From: an uncultured Acetobacteraceae bacterium
GTDB taxonomy: Bacteria; Pseudomonadota; Alphaproteobacteria; Acetobacterales; Acetobacteraceae
Direction: 5' to 3'
Assembly: GCA_903895595.1 (NCBI GenBank)
Contig: CAITUP010000054.1
Location: forward strand, 1-34,117
Length of the DNA: 34,117 nt
The translations under genes and the position numbers were made by a program. Below the pieces are notes generated by a model, which had not been told where the DNA came from, ran no database searches, and saw nothing but the letters and a program-made list of their open reading frames with translations. Within the stretch, counting starts at the first letter, position 1; every line of letters begins with the position of its first letter. Shown here in pieces: positions 6,581 to 14,783 of this stretch.

Positions 6581-7570
6581 TCAGGCGGGCACACTGGTGC
6601 CACAGGCGTTCATGATTCCCACGGTCAGTGACCGGAAGTCGCGCCAGCATTCGAGGACGGCCGCTTGGTGCCCACCGAAAGCACCGTCGACGGGTCCTAG
6701 TTTAAACATGGGTTTGCGGGCTTCCTGCGCCATGGGCATCAGGGATCGGTAGTCCTTCAGGACGGCCAAACAATTCGGATCGGTCTCGACCGAAGCCGGC
6801 GCCGGCGTGGCGTCATTCATGACGTACTCGCGATACTGTGCGGGCATGCGTGCGATCCATTTGCTGAACGCGCGCGCCGGCCGGCCGGCGGTCACTGAGT
6901 GGCGCATCACCACATAGCCGGCAGGAGCCATGATGCCCTGAGGTAACATCAGTATTGGGTCTGGATTTTGTGCGCGGTTTCGCCGCCAAGCGTTTTGCCA
7001 CTCTCGCAAGGCAGGGCCCATGTTGCGCAACCCCTGCATGGAAAACAAATCCGCGACCAGCGGCACAACCACATTATCGCAGCCCAGCAGCACCGCTCGG
7101 TTCAAGGACCCAAGATTTGGGCCGACGTCGATCAACGCCACGTCTGCTTCGAACGCGGTGCAGGCGCCCGCGATCGTGCGGGCGAATGTACTCATGTCGC
7201 GGAACGCACGCCGGTCCCCGTTGGCGCAACGGGACCAAGCATCTGACAGCGCGTCTTCGCGGCGCGACAAGCCGAGGTCACCGACTATCAATCCCAACCG
7301 TGTGCCGATTTCTTCAATAATCGGGGGAAGGATATCGCCGAGTCCCTCGAACTGCGGGGCCACGAAACCATCGATGGTGGGGACCGGGGACGTGGCCCAT
7401 ATCTCTTCCAACCGCTCCTGTTCGAGGAACATGCTCGTCAGATTGGCCTGCGGGTCCAGGTCCACCGCGATAACGCGCACGCCCAATTCGGACAGCATCC
7501 ATGCGACATGATAGACTAAGGTGGTTTTGCCCACCCCGCCCTTGTTATTGAAAAACCCTATCGTTTTCAT
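6581..7570 (-). CDS. ParA/MinD-type AAA ATPase, orphan (no ParB)
   Basis: The 329-residue P-loop ATPase has the deviant Walker A KGGVGKTT (10-17, signature lysine K10), the ParA switch motif VDLDPQANLT (36-45) and Walker B-like ALIDVGPNLGSLNRA (D148). Its C-terminal half (PAGYVVMRHSVTAGRPARA, then aromatic-rich SKWIARMPAQYREYV) goes beyond a minimal ParA. Family members move plasmids, chromosomes or large complexes by ATP-dependent dimerisation on DNA. No ParB gene or parS-like repeat is nearby. Instead, the ATG at 7570 overlaps by 4 bp the stop of the AlbA_2/HATPase gene, so the pair is made together. That linkage suggests a two-component cassette of unknown role (defence, stress or mobile-element maintenance) rather than chromosome segregation. 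Confidence 0.85.
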   Translation of the reverse strand: MKTIGFFNNKGGVGKTTLVYHVAWMLSELGVRVIAVDLDPQANLTSMFLEQERLEEIWATSPVPTIDGFVAPQFEGLGDILPPIIEEIGTRLGLIVGDLGLSRREDALSDAWSRCANGDRRAFRDMSTFARTIAGACTAFEADVALIDVGPNLGSLNRAVLLGCDNVVVPLVADLFSMQGLRNMGPALREWQNAWRRNRAQNPDPILMLPQGIMAPAGYVVMRHSVTAGRPARAFSKWIARMPAQYREYVMNDATPAPASVETDPNCLAVLKDYRSLMPMAQEARKPMFKLGPVDGAFGGHQAAVLECWRDFRSLTVGIMNACGTSVPA

Positions 7571-8754
7571 GGTGCGGCTCGCACAGTCACATTCACATGG
7601 CTCGGCTCCACCCGAAATTCCAACGGCGGATTGCCATTCAACCCGAGCGCGCGACGCGCCCTGGGAATGCCGGAACCGAACCGTTGAATGAACCCCATCG
7701 CCTTGGCCGCTTCGGTCAAAGTCGGGTTGCGATAATCCGTCACCCCTTCCTGACCGAAAGTAGCAATGGTCACCGATCCATATGGCCCGCCCGGGCTGGT
7801 GATCTCTACGCGATCATCGAACCAGGTCACACGAACCGGTGCGGCGGTCCCCTCGTAAGTGCGGTGTATCACCGCGTTCCGTAGCAATTCCTGTAAGGCG
7901 ATAATCGGATACGACGGACGATCCCGCTGGACCGTCCCCGATAGGTCGGACCGAACGTCGATATTGGCGCTGACGATATCGTCCAACCGGCGCAACTGCT
8001 CCGCCAGCGGCCCGCCGATTTCCTTGTGATCCGCCACGACGTCGCCAATATGGTCGCCGGGATAGCGAACGAACTGCACATACGTCCCCGGAAGCCAGCC
8101 CCGCGAATCTTTGCCGCACACCAGCAGCCCGGCGGCGGTCAGCCTTCCGTCGGGCGCCATGAAACGCAACGCGCGCAACTGGTCCTCGATATCCCGGCCG
8201 TTTTCCTCCAGCACATCGGCGGGGATCGCCGAAGGCAAATACTCCTCGCGAAACCGAAGCAGGTCGAGGTCCCGGATCGACGTACCGGCGACCGGTTGCT
8301 GATCGAACGGCAGATTACCCCAACGGCGCTTTTCCGTCAGGCGCCGCTCCTCCTCCGCCGTCGCGTAGCCTCGCCGGGGACCGATCCGGATACACACGCG
8401 ACCCTGGTATTTCAGCGGTGGATTGTCGGACGGTTCCACCTCGACCGCGGCCATTGCGCATCCGTCGATGACGCGACGCGCCACATGCATCACCGGAAAC
8501 GGCGTAATCGAGCCATCGGACCGAGATCCGGCCAGGGTCTGGATCAGACGCTCGTCAATCTCAAGGTTCGCGCAATCGCCATTGTCGCGCACACCGACGA
8601 ACAACACGCCCGTCTCGCCCCGGTTCGGCAGGTCGTTGCCGAACGCGCAGATCGCCTGCCCGAACTTGTCCTTATCGGCAAGACTGACCGTTCGCTCGAC
8701 ATTGTCGGCTTCCAGGTCGCGCAGGTAGCGGCGAATTTCATCGTCAGACAGCAT
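7567..8754 (-). CDS. Schlafen/AlbA_2 domain protein with C-terminal HATPase_c_4 (COG2865-type)
   Basis: The 395-residue protein has an N-terminal AlbA_2 (Schlafen-like, nucleic-acid-binding) domain at about 15-140: ERTVSLADKDKFGQAICAFGND, then GVLFVGVRDNGDCANL. After a middle region comes a GHKL-type ATP-binding domain whose N-box reads ALQELLRNAVIHR (N293). ITSPGG and FIQRFGSGIPRARRAL close the domain. Such proteins are annotated as putative transcriptional regulators or ATP-dependent nucleic-acid enzymes, and recur in defence islands. It overlaps the ParA-type gene by 4 bp, and 66 bp separate it from ilvE upstream. A direct effector role on RNA or DNA is an inference. Confidence 0.85.
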   Translation of the reverse strand: MLSDDEIRRYLRDLEADNVERTVSLADKDKFGQAICAFGNDLPNRGETGVLFVGVRDNGDCANLEIDERLIQTLAGSRSDGSITPFPVMHVARRVIDGCAMAAVEVEPSDNPPLKYQGRVCIRIGPRRGYATAEEERRLTEKRRWGNLPFDQQPVAGTSIRDLDLLRFREEYLPSAIPADVLEENGRDIEDQLRALRFMAPDGRLTAAGLLVCGKDSRGWLPGTYVQFVRYPGDHIGDVVADHKEIGGPLAEQLRRLDDIVSANIDVRSDLSGTVQRDRPSYPIIALQELLRNAVIHRTYEGTAAPVRVTWFDDRVEITSPGGPYGSVTIATFGQEGVTDYRNPTLTEAAKAMGFIQRFGSGIPRARRALGLNGNPPLEFRVEPSHVNVTVRAAP

Positions 8755-8820
8755 CGCGCCCTACTCCGCGCCACCAGAAAGGCAGCGCCGCCTTAGAGTA
8801 GCAGCCTCCCCCCGATCCGG

Positions 8821-9900
8821 TCACCCCCCGACGCGGTTCCCCAGCAGCCGGGTCCAGCCGTACGGGTCCGGCGCCGTGCCGTATTGAATCCCCACGATGG
8901 TGTCGTACAGCTTCTGCGTCAGCGCCCCGGTCTTGCCGCCGTTGATGACGTAGCGCTCACCTTTGTAGCCCAACTCCCCAACCGGAGAGATCACGGCCGC
9001 CGTGCCGGTGCCCCACATTTCCAGATTGCCGGCCGCCGCCGCGGCGGTGACCTCGTCGATCGAAATCGGCCGCTCCGACACCCGCATCCCCCAGCCGCGC
9101 AGCAGTTGCAGCACAGAATCGCGGGTCACGCCGGCCAGAATGGCGCCGTTCAGCGGGGGCGTGATCACCTCATCCCCGATCTTCAGCATGATGTTCATCG
9201 TGCCGACCTCGTCGAGGTATTTGTGCTCCACCCCGTCCAGCCACAGCACCTGGGTGTAGCCGGCTTTCGCGGCTTCCTCGGCGCCCAGCAGGCTGGCGGC
9301 GTAATTGCCGGCCGTCTTGGCCGCGCCGAGCCCGCCCTTGACCGCACGCACATGCGTGTCGGAGGCCAGGATGCGCACGGGGTTCATCCCTTCCTTGTAG
9401 TATGGCCCCACCGGCCCAACGATCACGTAGTACAGATAGCTATGCGAGGGATGCACGCCCAGGAACGTCTCGGTCGCGATGATCGTCGGGCGGACATATA
9501 GCGACGTCCCCTCCATCGACGGTACCCAGCGCTGATCGACCTCCACCAGCGCTCGGATCGACTCCTCGATCATCGCCGGGTCGATTTCCGGGATACACAG
9601 GAACCCGGCGGACCGGTTCACCCGAGCGGCGTGGTCCTTCAGGCGGAACAGGCGGATCTGGCCGTCCTTGCCGCGGAAGGCCTTGGCACCGTCGAAGATC
9701 GCTTGCCCGTAGTGCAGCACGCAGCACGCCGGGTCCATGGTGAACGGGGCGTAGGGCACGATGCGCGGGTCGTGCCAGCCCTGACCCTCATCGTATTCCA
9801 TCATGAACATGTGGTCGGTGAAGACCTTGCCGAACGCCAGCGTCTCGTCAGCCGGGGGCTGCTTGGGCGTTGTAGTACGGGTGATGGCGATCTCGGTCAC
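8821..9900 (-). CDS. ilvE: Branched-chain amino acid aminotransferase
   Basis: The 359-residue fold-type IV PLP enzyme performs the last step of Leu, Ile and Val synthesis (and the first of their breakdown), exchanging the amino group with glutamate/2-oxoglutarate. It has LHYGQAIFDGAKAFRG (62-77), RPTIIATETFLGV (137-149), the PLP-lysine motif KGGLGAAKTAGNYAAS (K195) and the C-terminal MWGTGTAAVISPVG. Size and motifs fit the larger, eukaryote-like BCAT2 branch common in Alphaproteobacteria. The start is the GTG at 9900 (product MTEIAITRTT); the frame extending further upstream runs into pstS and is not coding. A separate promoter lies at 9938-9966. Confidence 0.93.
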   Translation of the reverse strand: MTEIAITRTTTPKQPPADETLAFGKVFTDHMFMMEYDEGQGWHDPRIVPYAPFTMDPACCVLHYGQAIFDGAKAFRGKDGQIRLFRLKDHAARVNRSAGFLCIPEIDPAMIEESIRALVEVDQRWVPSMEGTSLYVRPTIIATETFLGVHPSHSYLYYVIVGPVGPYYKEGMNPVRILASDTHVRAVKGGLGAAKTAGNYAASLLGAEEAAKAGYTQVLWLDGVEHKYLDEVGTMNIMLKIGDEVITPPLNGAILAGVTRDSVLQLLRGWGMRVSERPISIDEVTAAAAAGNLEMWGTGTAAVISPVGELGYKGERYVINGGKTGALTQKLYDTIVGIQYGTAPDPYGWTRLLGNRVGG

Positions 9901-9937
9901 GGCATTCTCACAGGCTCGGGGTTGGCGATTGCGGCGC

Positions 9938-9966
9938 AGAATAGGACAGGAGGGCTGACCCGACAA
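9938..9966 (-). promoter_or_regulatory. Candidate sigma-70-type promoter for ilvE
   Basis: On the minus strand, TTGTCG (9961-9966) and TATTCT (9938-9943) are separated by 17 bp, each matching consensus at four of six positions. A start near 9931 would leave a leader of about 30 nt before the GTG at 9900. No leader-peptide attenuator with branched-chain codon runs was seen in that short leader. Confidence 0.4.
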
Positions 9967-10024
9967 ATGCGGATCGGCCCCCTCCTTATACGCCGGGTTG
10001 TCATCGTCCCGAAAGAACCGGAGA

Positions 10025-11056
10025 TCAGCTGCCTGAAATACCGGGCATAGCCAGAGCCGCCGTACGCACCGCGGGCGGCATCGACGCCGCGAACACCGAT
10101 GGCGCGGCGGTCGGTTCATTGATGATGAAACGTATGAAGGCACGTAGCGCTTCCGGATGCTTCGGTTCTTTTGGCACAAGCGCGTATGTCGCGATGACGA
10201 TCGGCCAGGACTCATCGCCGGGAAGATCGAGCAAATTGACGACCATGCCCGGCGCATGCGCCCAATCGGCCTGCGTGGTCGCGGCGGCGAGTGCCGCCGA
10301 ACTGGCCGCGACCGCTTTGCCGGCCCTATTGCGCAGCATAGCCCTTACCAACCCCGCCTTGGCGGCGGCGCCCAGCGACATATAGCCGATGCTACCCGGC
10401 AGCACTCTGATGGTATCCACGACGAACGCATTGGTCGCGGCCATCGAGCCCACCGTCCAGCGGCGGCTGGTCCCCGCACCGTACTTGGCCTTCAACTCCG
10501 GGTTCGTCGCGAAAAGATATTGTTTGAAGTTATAGACGGTCCCAGGCTGCGTGCCATTGGGGGTTCCCTCGGACACCGGATGAATATCCAAATCCGGCAG
10601 TGCAAGCCCGGGATTGAGGGCGGTTATCTGCGGATCGTTCCACTTCTTGATGGCGCCGGTATAGATCGCGCCCAGCAGCGGACCATCCAGGACCAACCGG
10701 TTGTCCGCGACACCCGGAATATTCACGGCGCATACGATACCGCCGAACACCAGCGGGAATTGCACCAGGTTACTGTCGGCGAGCTTATCCGCCGGCATCG
10801 GCTCATCGGATGCCCCGAAATCGACGTCGCCCGCCAGGACGCGATTGCGCCCATTGCCGGACCCGACCGGATCGTAGCTCGCCTGAACCCCCATCGATGC
10901 CGGAACGAGTTCCAGTAACCGACGCATCACCGGATCGATGAAGCTGGAGCCGGCACCGGTAATGGCAACAGGTTCCGCAGCGCGTACGGTAGCAGACGAA
11001 ACAAACCAACCCATCGCGGCACCCATCAGGGTGCGCCGGCCGACATAAACTTGCAT
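10025..11056 (-). CDS. pstS: PstS-family phosphate-binding periplasmic protein
   Basis: The 343-residue protein begins with a twin-arginine-like signal: GRRTLMGAAMGWFVSS, cleavage near VRA-AE. The mature part shows PstS motifs: ITGAGSSFIDPVMRRLLE, ASYDPVGSGNGRNRVLAGDVDFGASDEPM, GAIYTGAIKKWNDPQI and KQYLFA. The loop usually reading RSDGSGTT reads SEGTPNGTQPGT, so part of the phosphate-contact region differs, which may alter affinity or ligand. It binds phosphate in the periplasm for a PstCAB permease, but no pstC, pstA or pstB is adjacent. The start ATG at 11056 follows a GAGG ribosome site. Solitary extra PstS copies are known and may act as high-affinity or sensory scavengers. Confidence 0.87.
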   Translation of the reverse strand: MQVYVGRRTLMGAAMGWFVSSATVRAAEPVAITGAGSSFIDPVMRRLLELVPASMGVQASYDPVGSGNGRNRVLAGDVDFGASDEPMPADKLADSNLVQFPLVFGGIVCAVNIPGVADNRLVLDGPLLGAIYTGAIKKWNDPQITALNPGLALPDLDIHPVSEGTPNGTQPGTVYNFKQYLFATNPELKAKYGAGTSRRWTVGSMAATNAFVVDTIRVLPGSIGYMSLGAAAKAGLVRAMLRNRAGKAVAASSAALAAATTQADWAHAPGMVVNLLDLPGDESWPIVIATYALVPKEPKHPEALRAFIRFIINEPTAAPSVFAASMPPAVRTAALAMPGISGS

Positions 11057-11441
11057 AGCCGCAATCGTCCTCGTTAACGACCTAAAAAACGCCGGGGGCT
11101 GAATGACCCGGTCGTTAAGAAGTTGCCGAACGGTTTGCCCGATCGGAAGCGGTGTTTACCCCGAAAATCACTCGGAAAAGACGAGAACACCGGCTCGTCT
11201 GGACAAACGTGTAGGAATGCGTCACGAATTTGTCATGTCTTTTTTTACCAAAACGTGTAAAAAATGCAAATTAACCGGCCGCGGAGGAGCGCATCTGACA
11301 GATCGCACAACCTCATGCCGGAGCCGCCCGGCGCGGATCATTGAAATAACACAGATTTTTAGGGTCGTCCGGCGCGACTATGCAATGCGGTTGCATGTGT
11401 CATGTTTTGTCGCGCGACCCGCGCCTGTGTCAAAACGCCGC
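11057..11441. other. 385-bp intergenic region upstream of pstS
   Basis: This AT-richer gap lies between the pstS start and the stop of the luciferase-like gene, both minus strand. It holds the palindrome and inverted repeat listed at 11071-11118, a smaller stem (GACGAG 11181-11186 with CTCGTC 11195-11200), a poly-T run near 11239-11246, and a Pho-box-like sequence (GCGTCAC-N4-TTGTCAT, 11219-11236) in the orientation opposite to pstS. No gene-like frame with a credible start was seen. Confidence 0.5.
11071..11118. repeat. Palindrome and inverted repeat in the pstS leader
   Basis: TCGTTAACGA (11071-11080) is a perfect 10-bp palindrome 15 bp upstream of the pstS start codon. Its half TTAACGACC (11074-11082) pairs exactly with GGTCGTTAA (11110-11118) across 27 bp. 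The pair could be a double operator, or the foot of a large leader hairpin masking the ribosome site. No assignable regulator is known from the sequence alone. Confidence 0.45.
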
Positions 11442-12266
11442 CTACAGCCCCTCACCGGCCCGGGCGAATCGCTCCACCGTGCGCATATACGTATCGACGT
11501 CCCGGTCCTCCGGCGCGGCCATCACATGCTGCACCCCGGCATCGCGATACATCGCCAGCGCGGATTTCATCTCATCGACGTTGTTCGCATTCACATTCAC
11601 CCGCAACGAAATCGTCCACGTTTCCTCCGGCCGCTCGGCCCGCAGACGCTTGACCATGTCCGCCGCCGCCTCCGGCCGCACCCGGCTGCCGTGCCAGCCG
11701 TCCAGCCGCAGCGCCCGCTTGATCGCCGCGTCGGACGAACCGCCGATCCAGATCGGAATTTTCGACATTGGCTGCGGTTGCGACCGCATGTTCACGATCT
11801 CCGCCGGAATATAGCGAGCGGGGAAGGTCACGGGATCGTCGTTCCAGACCGCGCGCATCATCGCGATCCCTTCGTCCATGCGCCGCCCGCGTTCTTTGAA
11901 GGGGACGCCGAGCGCGTTGAACTCCGCTTCGAGCCAGCCGACGCCGCCGCCGAGGATCAGGCGACCGTTGGACAAATTGTGCAGCGTCGCGAGTTCCTTC
12001 GCCAAGGGCAGCGGATGGCGCAACGGCAGCACCAGCACGCTAGTGCCCAACCGGACGCGGCTGGTGCAGGCGGCGGCCCAGGTCAGGGTGAGGATGGGGT
12101 CCCAGAAATTGGGCGAAGGCGGGTAACCTCCGTCTTTCGGCACGATGATGTGCTCGCTGACCCAGACGTCGGCCAGACCGAGTTCCTCGGCTTGCACGGC
12201 GACGCGCCGGATGGAATCCGGACCGGCCTTGCGCCCGATATGCGGCAGATGAATCCCGAGTTGCAT
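11442..12266 (-). CDS. Luciferase-like (LLM class) F420/FMN-dependent oxidoreductase
   Basis: The 274-residue TIM-barrel flavin enzyme belongs to the bacterial luciferase superfamily, close to the F420-dependent TIGR03619 group. Motifs: MQLGIHLPHIGR, AEELGLADVWVSEHI, LGTSVLVLPLRHPLPLAKE, LSNGRLILGGGVGW and KIPIWIGGSS. The ATG at 12266 follows a GGGGGA ribosome site; the frame continues upstream without a real start. It probably oxidises or monooxygenates a small organic substrate in the cytoplasm. It stands divergent (135-bp gap) from the operon that contains a second luciferase-like enzyme, a transporter and an amidohydrolase, so shared control and a shared pathway are likely. The true cofactor (F420 or FMN) cannot be read from the sequence. 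Confidence 0.87.
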   Translation of the reverse strand: MQLGIHLPHIGRKAGPDSIRRVAVQAEELGLADVWVSEHIIVPKDGGYPPSPNFWDPILTLTWAAACTSRVRLGTSVLVLPLRHPLPLAKELATLHNLSNGRLILGGGVGWLEAEFNALGVPFKERGRRMDEGIAMMRAVWNDDPVTFPARYIPAEIVNMRSQPQPMSKIPIWIGGSSDAAIKRALRLDGWHGSRVRPEAAADMVKRLRAERPEETWTISLRVNVNANNVDEMKSALAMYRDAGVQHVMAAPEDRDVDTYMRTVERFARAGEGL

Positions 12267-12401
12267 GATCAATCCCCCAATTCCCTGTTTTCGACCGCGA
12301 CGGTGCGCCGCCGCCCGCATTTCGTCCAGAGCCGCGCAGCCTTGCCGCCCCCGCCCAAAATGCGCATCCTACCCCAAACGATAAAACAGAGGGAAACGAC
12401 C

Positions 12402-13757
12402 ATGGCAAACGCGACACCGGCGTTAACCGTCGGAGAACGGCTGGACCGTCTCAATATAGGTGCCTTTCATTGGCGCATGTTCGCGCTGATCGGCGGCGGG
12501 TTGTTCGTCGATGTCTACGACCAGACCCTCGCCGGAGCAGTGCTGGCGACAATGGTGAAAAGCGGCGAGTCCAACCTGGCCCTGAACGGCTGGTTCCTGT
12601 CGTCCACCTTCCTCGGCCTGATGGTCGGCGCCTGGATGGCCGGCATCCTGTCCGACCGCTACGGGCGCCGCGTGTCGTTTCAAATCAACCTGCTGATTTT
12701 CGGCCTGTTTTCGCTCGCCGCGGCCGCGGCACCGAACATGAACTGGCTGATCGCGCTGCGCTTTCTCATGAGCGTCGGGTTGGGGGCGGAGGTCGTGGTC
12801 GCCGCCGCCACACTGATGGAATTCATCCCCGCCCGCCTGCGCGGCCGGATGATCGCGGCGCTGGCTTTGTGCAGTCCGCTATCGACTCTGCTGTCGAATA
12901 TTCTGGGGTCCACGCTGATTCCCGTCGCCGGCTGGCAGGTGATGTTCATCATCGCCGGCGTCGCCGCGATGGGCATCTGGTTCCTGCGCAAGAGCATGCC
13001 GGAATCGCCCCGCTGGCTGGAATCGCAAAGCCGCTATACCGAAGCCGAGGCGGTTGTGCGCATGGTGGAGGCCGATGCCTACCAGCCCTGCGCCCCCATC
13101 GGCACCGCCACCCCGGCGCAGCCCACAGCGGTATCCGCAAGCATCCTGTTCACCAAATCCGTCATCCGCCTGTCCATCCTGGCGGTACTGCTGAACATGA
13201 CCGTGCAAACGGCCGTGTGGATCCTGAACGGCTGGCTGCCGACCTTCCTGGTCAAGCAGGGCCTGTCGGTATCGTCCTCGCTGGCCTTCGCGGCGCTGCT
13301 GTCGATCGGGTCGGTCGGCGGCTCGCTGCTGGCCGTGGCGACAGTCGATCGGGTCGGCCGCAAACCCGGCATCGTCGTCGCCAGCGTGATCGGCATGATC
13401 GCCGCCGCGATCTTCCCCTTCACCGCCGATCTGAGAGAAGCCGTGGCCTCCGGCATGATCATGAGCGCGTCGATCTACTACCTGCTGTCGGTGGTGTTCT
13501 ACGTCTACCAGGGCGAAATCTTCCCCACCGCCTTCCGCCAGCGCGGCGTGGGATTGGGCATCGCGTCAGGCCGGATCATCCTGGTTCTGTCGCCCTATTT
13601 GATCGTGCCATTGTATGGGATGGGCGGCCCGCAGGCGGTCTTTACCCTGGTGGTGGGGCTGCTGCTGGTGACGCTGCTGGTCATCGTGACCATCGGCATC
13701 GAAACCCGCGGCCAATCCCTGGAAGCGATTTCCAAGGGCGTCGGACAGGAGACCTGA
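12402..13757 (+). CDS. MFS transporter (sugar/aromatic-acid symporter type)
   Basis: The 451-residue major facilitator has twelve predicted membrane segments. Segment 1 carries DVYDQTLAG, the loop 2-3 signature reads DRYGRR, and PESPRWLE follows segment 6, as in the metabolite:H+ symporter and sugar-porter groups. The matching second-half loop is DRVGRKPG, and ETRGQSLEAI closes the C-terminus. The ATG at 12402 has an AGAGGGA ribosome site; a very long in-frame extension upstream crosses the divergent gene and is not real. It is the first gene of the operon, 3 bp before the luciferase-like oxidoreductase, and presumably imports the compound which that operon degrades. The substrate is unknown; an organic acid or aromatic compound is a reasonable guess. 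Confidence 0.9.
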   Translation: MANATPALTVGERLDRLNIGAFHWRMFALIGGGLFVDVYDQTLAGAVLATMVKSGESNLALNGWFLSSTFLGLMVGAWMAGILSDRYGRRVSFQINLLIFGLFSLAAAAAPNMNWLIALRFLMSVGLGAEVVVAAATLMEFIPARLRGRMIAALALCSPLSTLLSNILGSTLIPVAGWQVMFIIAGVAAMGIWFLRKSMPESPRWLESQSRYTEAEAVVRMVEADAYQPCAPIGTATPAQPTAVSASILFTKSVIRLSILAVLLNMTVQTAVWILNGWLPTFLVKQGLSVSSSLAFAALLSIGSVGGSLLAVATVDRVGRKPGIVVASVIGMIAAAIFPFTADLREAVASGMIMSASIYYLLSVVFYVYQGEIFPTAFRQRGVGLGIASGRIILVLSPYLIVPLYGMGGPQAVFTLVVGLLLVTLLVIVTIGIETRGQSLEAISKGVGQET

Positions 13758-13760
13758 CCA

Positions 13761-14783
13761 ATGAAATTCGGACTTTTCGGCGGCGCCCGCACCTCGGTCG
13801 GCGAACAACCCAGCGACAGCCAGCAACACCACGAATTCATCGACTACGTGGTGGAGGCCGAGGAACTCGGCTTCGAAAGCGTGTTCCTGGTGGAGCATCA
13901 TTTCACCGGGTTCGGTCAGGTCTCCGCATCGCTGAACCTGCTGTCGTTCCTGGCGGCGAAAACCAAGCGCATGCGGCTCGGCACCGCCGTGATGGTGCTG
14001 CCCTGGCATAACCCGGCGCTGCTGGCCGAACAGGCGGCGACGGTGGATGTGCTGTCGGGCGGGCGCTTGGACCTCGGCGTCGGGCGCGGCTACCGCTACA
14101 ACGAATTCCACGGCTTCTGCATGGATATGGACGAAGCCGAAGAGCGGTATCAGGAATGCTTGGCCTTCATCCGCAAGGCCTGGACGACCGAGGGCCGCTT
14201 CTCCCACACCGGCAAATATTGGAAATACGACAACGTGGTGGTGGAGCCGGAACCGCTGCAACGCCCGCACCCGCCGTTGTGGATCGGCGCCAACAGCGCG
14301 GCCTCGATCGAGAAAACCGCCCGCGACGGCATGAATCTTCTGATCGCTCAGCACGGCACGCCGCAGGCCGTGGGGGAGAAAATCGCTGTTTATCGTGCCG
14401 CCGTCGAGAAGACCGGCCGCACGTTCGACCCGTTCTCCGCCGCCGTCACGCGGGCGCTGCATGTTTGCTACACGCCGGAGGAGCGGGACCGGCAACATGC
14501 GCTGCGCATCCGGTTCATGCAGAATGTGCAACATCTGTCGCTGCCGCCATCCGGCCCTGTCGTGGGCAATCATTTCCAAGGGCACGGCGACGAAGCCGAC
14601 ATGCGCGCCAAGACCGAAACCGACGCCCTGATCGGCACCCCCGAGGAAATCATTTCGCGACTCAAAGTCTACGAGGCCGCCGGCATCCGCCACATGCTGC
14701 TGATGGATGTCGGCGGATCGCGGGAGGCTTTGCGTATTTTCGGGCGAGAGGTGTTGCCTCTGTTCAAGGAGCCGTCTGCATGA
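13761..14783 (+). CDS. Luciferase-like (LLM class) flavin-dependent oxidoreductase
   Basis: The 340-residue flavin monooxygenase-type TIM barrel has MKFGLFGGARTS, the substrate-pocket motif FLVEHHFTGFGQVS, LRLGTAVMVLPWHNP, VLSGGRLDLGVGRGYRYNEF and PPLWIGANSAAS. The EHHF motif and the length fit the FMN-dependent alkanal/monooxygenase branch of the family, unlike the shorter divergent paralogue at 11442-12266. It starts 3 bp after the MFS gene and its TGA overlaps the next gene's ATG by 4 bp (ATGA), so it is cotranslated with the transporter and the amidohydrolase. A flavin reductase partner would be needed and is not in the window. Confidence 0.9.
   Translation: MKFGLFGGARTSVGEQPSDSQQHHEFIDYVVEAEELGFESVFLVEHHFTGFGQVSASLNLLSFLAAKTKRMRLGTAVMVLPWHNPALLAEQAATVDVLSGGRLDLGVGRGYRYNEFHGFCMDMDEAEERYQECLAFIRKAWTTEGRFSHTGKYWKYDNVVVEPEPLQRPHPPLWIGANSAASIEKTARDGMNLLIAQHGTPQAVGEKIAVYRAAVEKTGRTFDPFSAAVTRALHVCYTPEERDRQHALRIRFMQNVQHLSLPPSGPVVGNHFQGHGDEADMRAKTETDALIGTPEEIISRLKVYEAAGIRHMLLMDVGGSREALRIFGREVLPLFKEPSA

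Noticed and set aside
11219-11236. Pho-box-like sequence upstream of pstS
   Set aside because: It matches in the plus orientation while pstS reads on the minus strand, and the first half-site matches at only 4 of 7 positions, so PhoB control is not supported.
11103-12401. A long in-frame N-terminal extension of the MFS gene
   Set aside because: It crosses the divergent luciferase-like gene and contains no transporter-like sequence; the ATG at 12402 has a good ribosome site and begins the conserved domain.
12470-14011. A 512-codon plus-strand frame overlapping the MFS gene in another register
   Set aside because: Shifted-frame translation of the MFS coding sequence; Arg-rich, without membrane segments.
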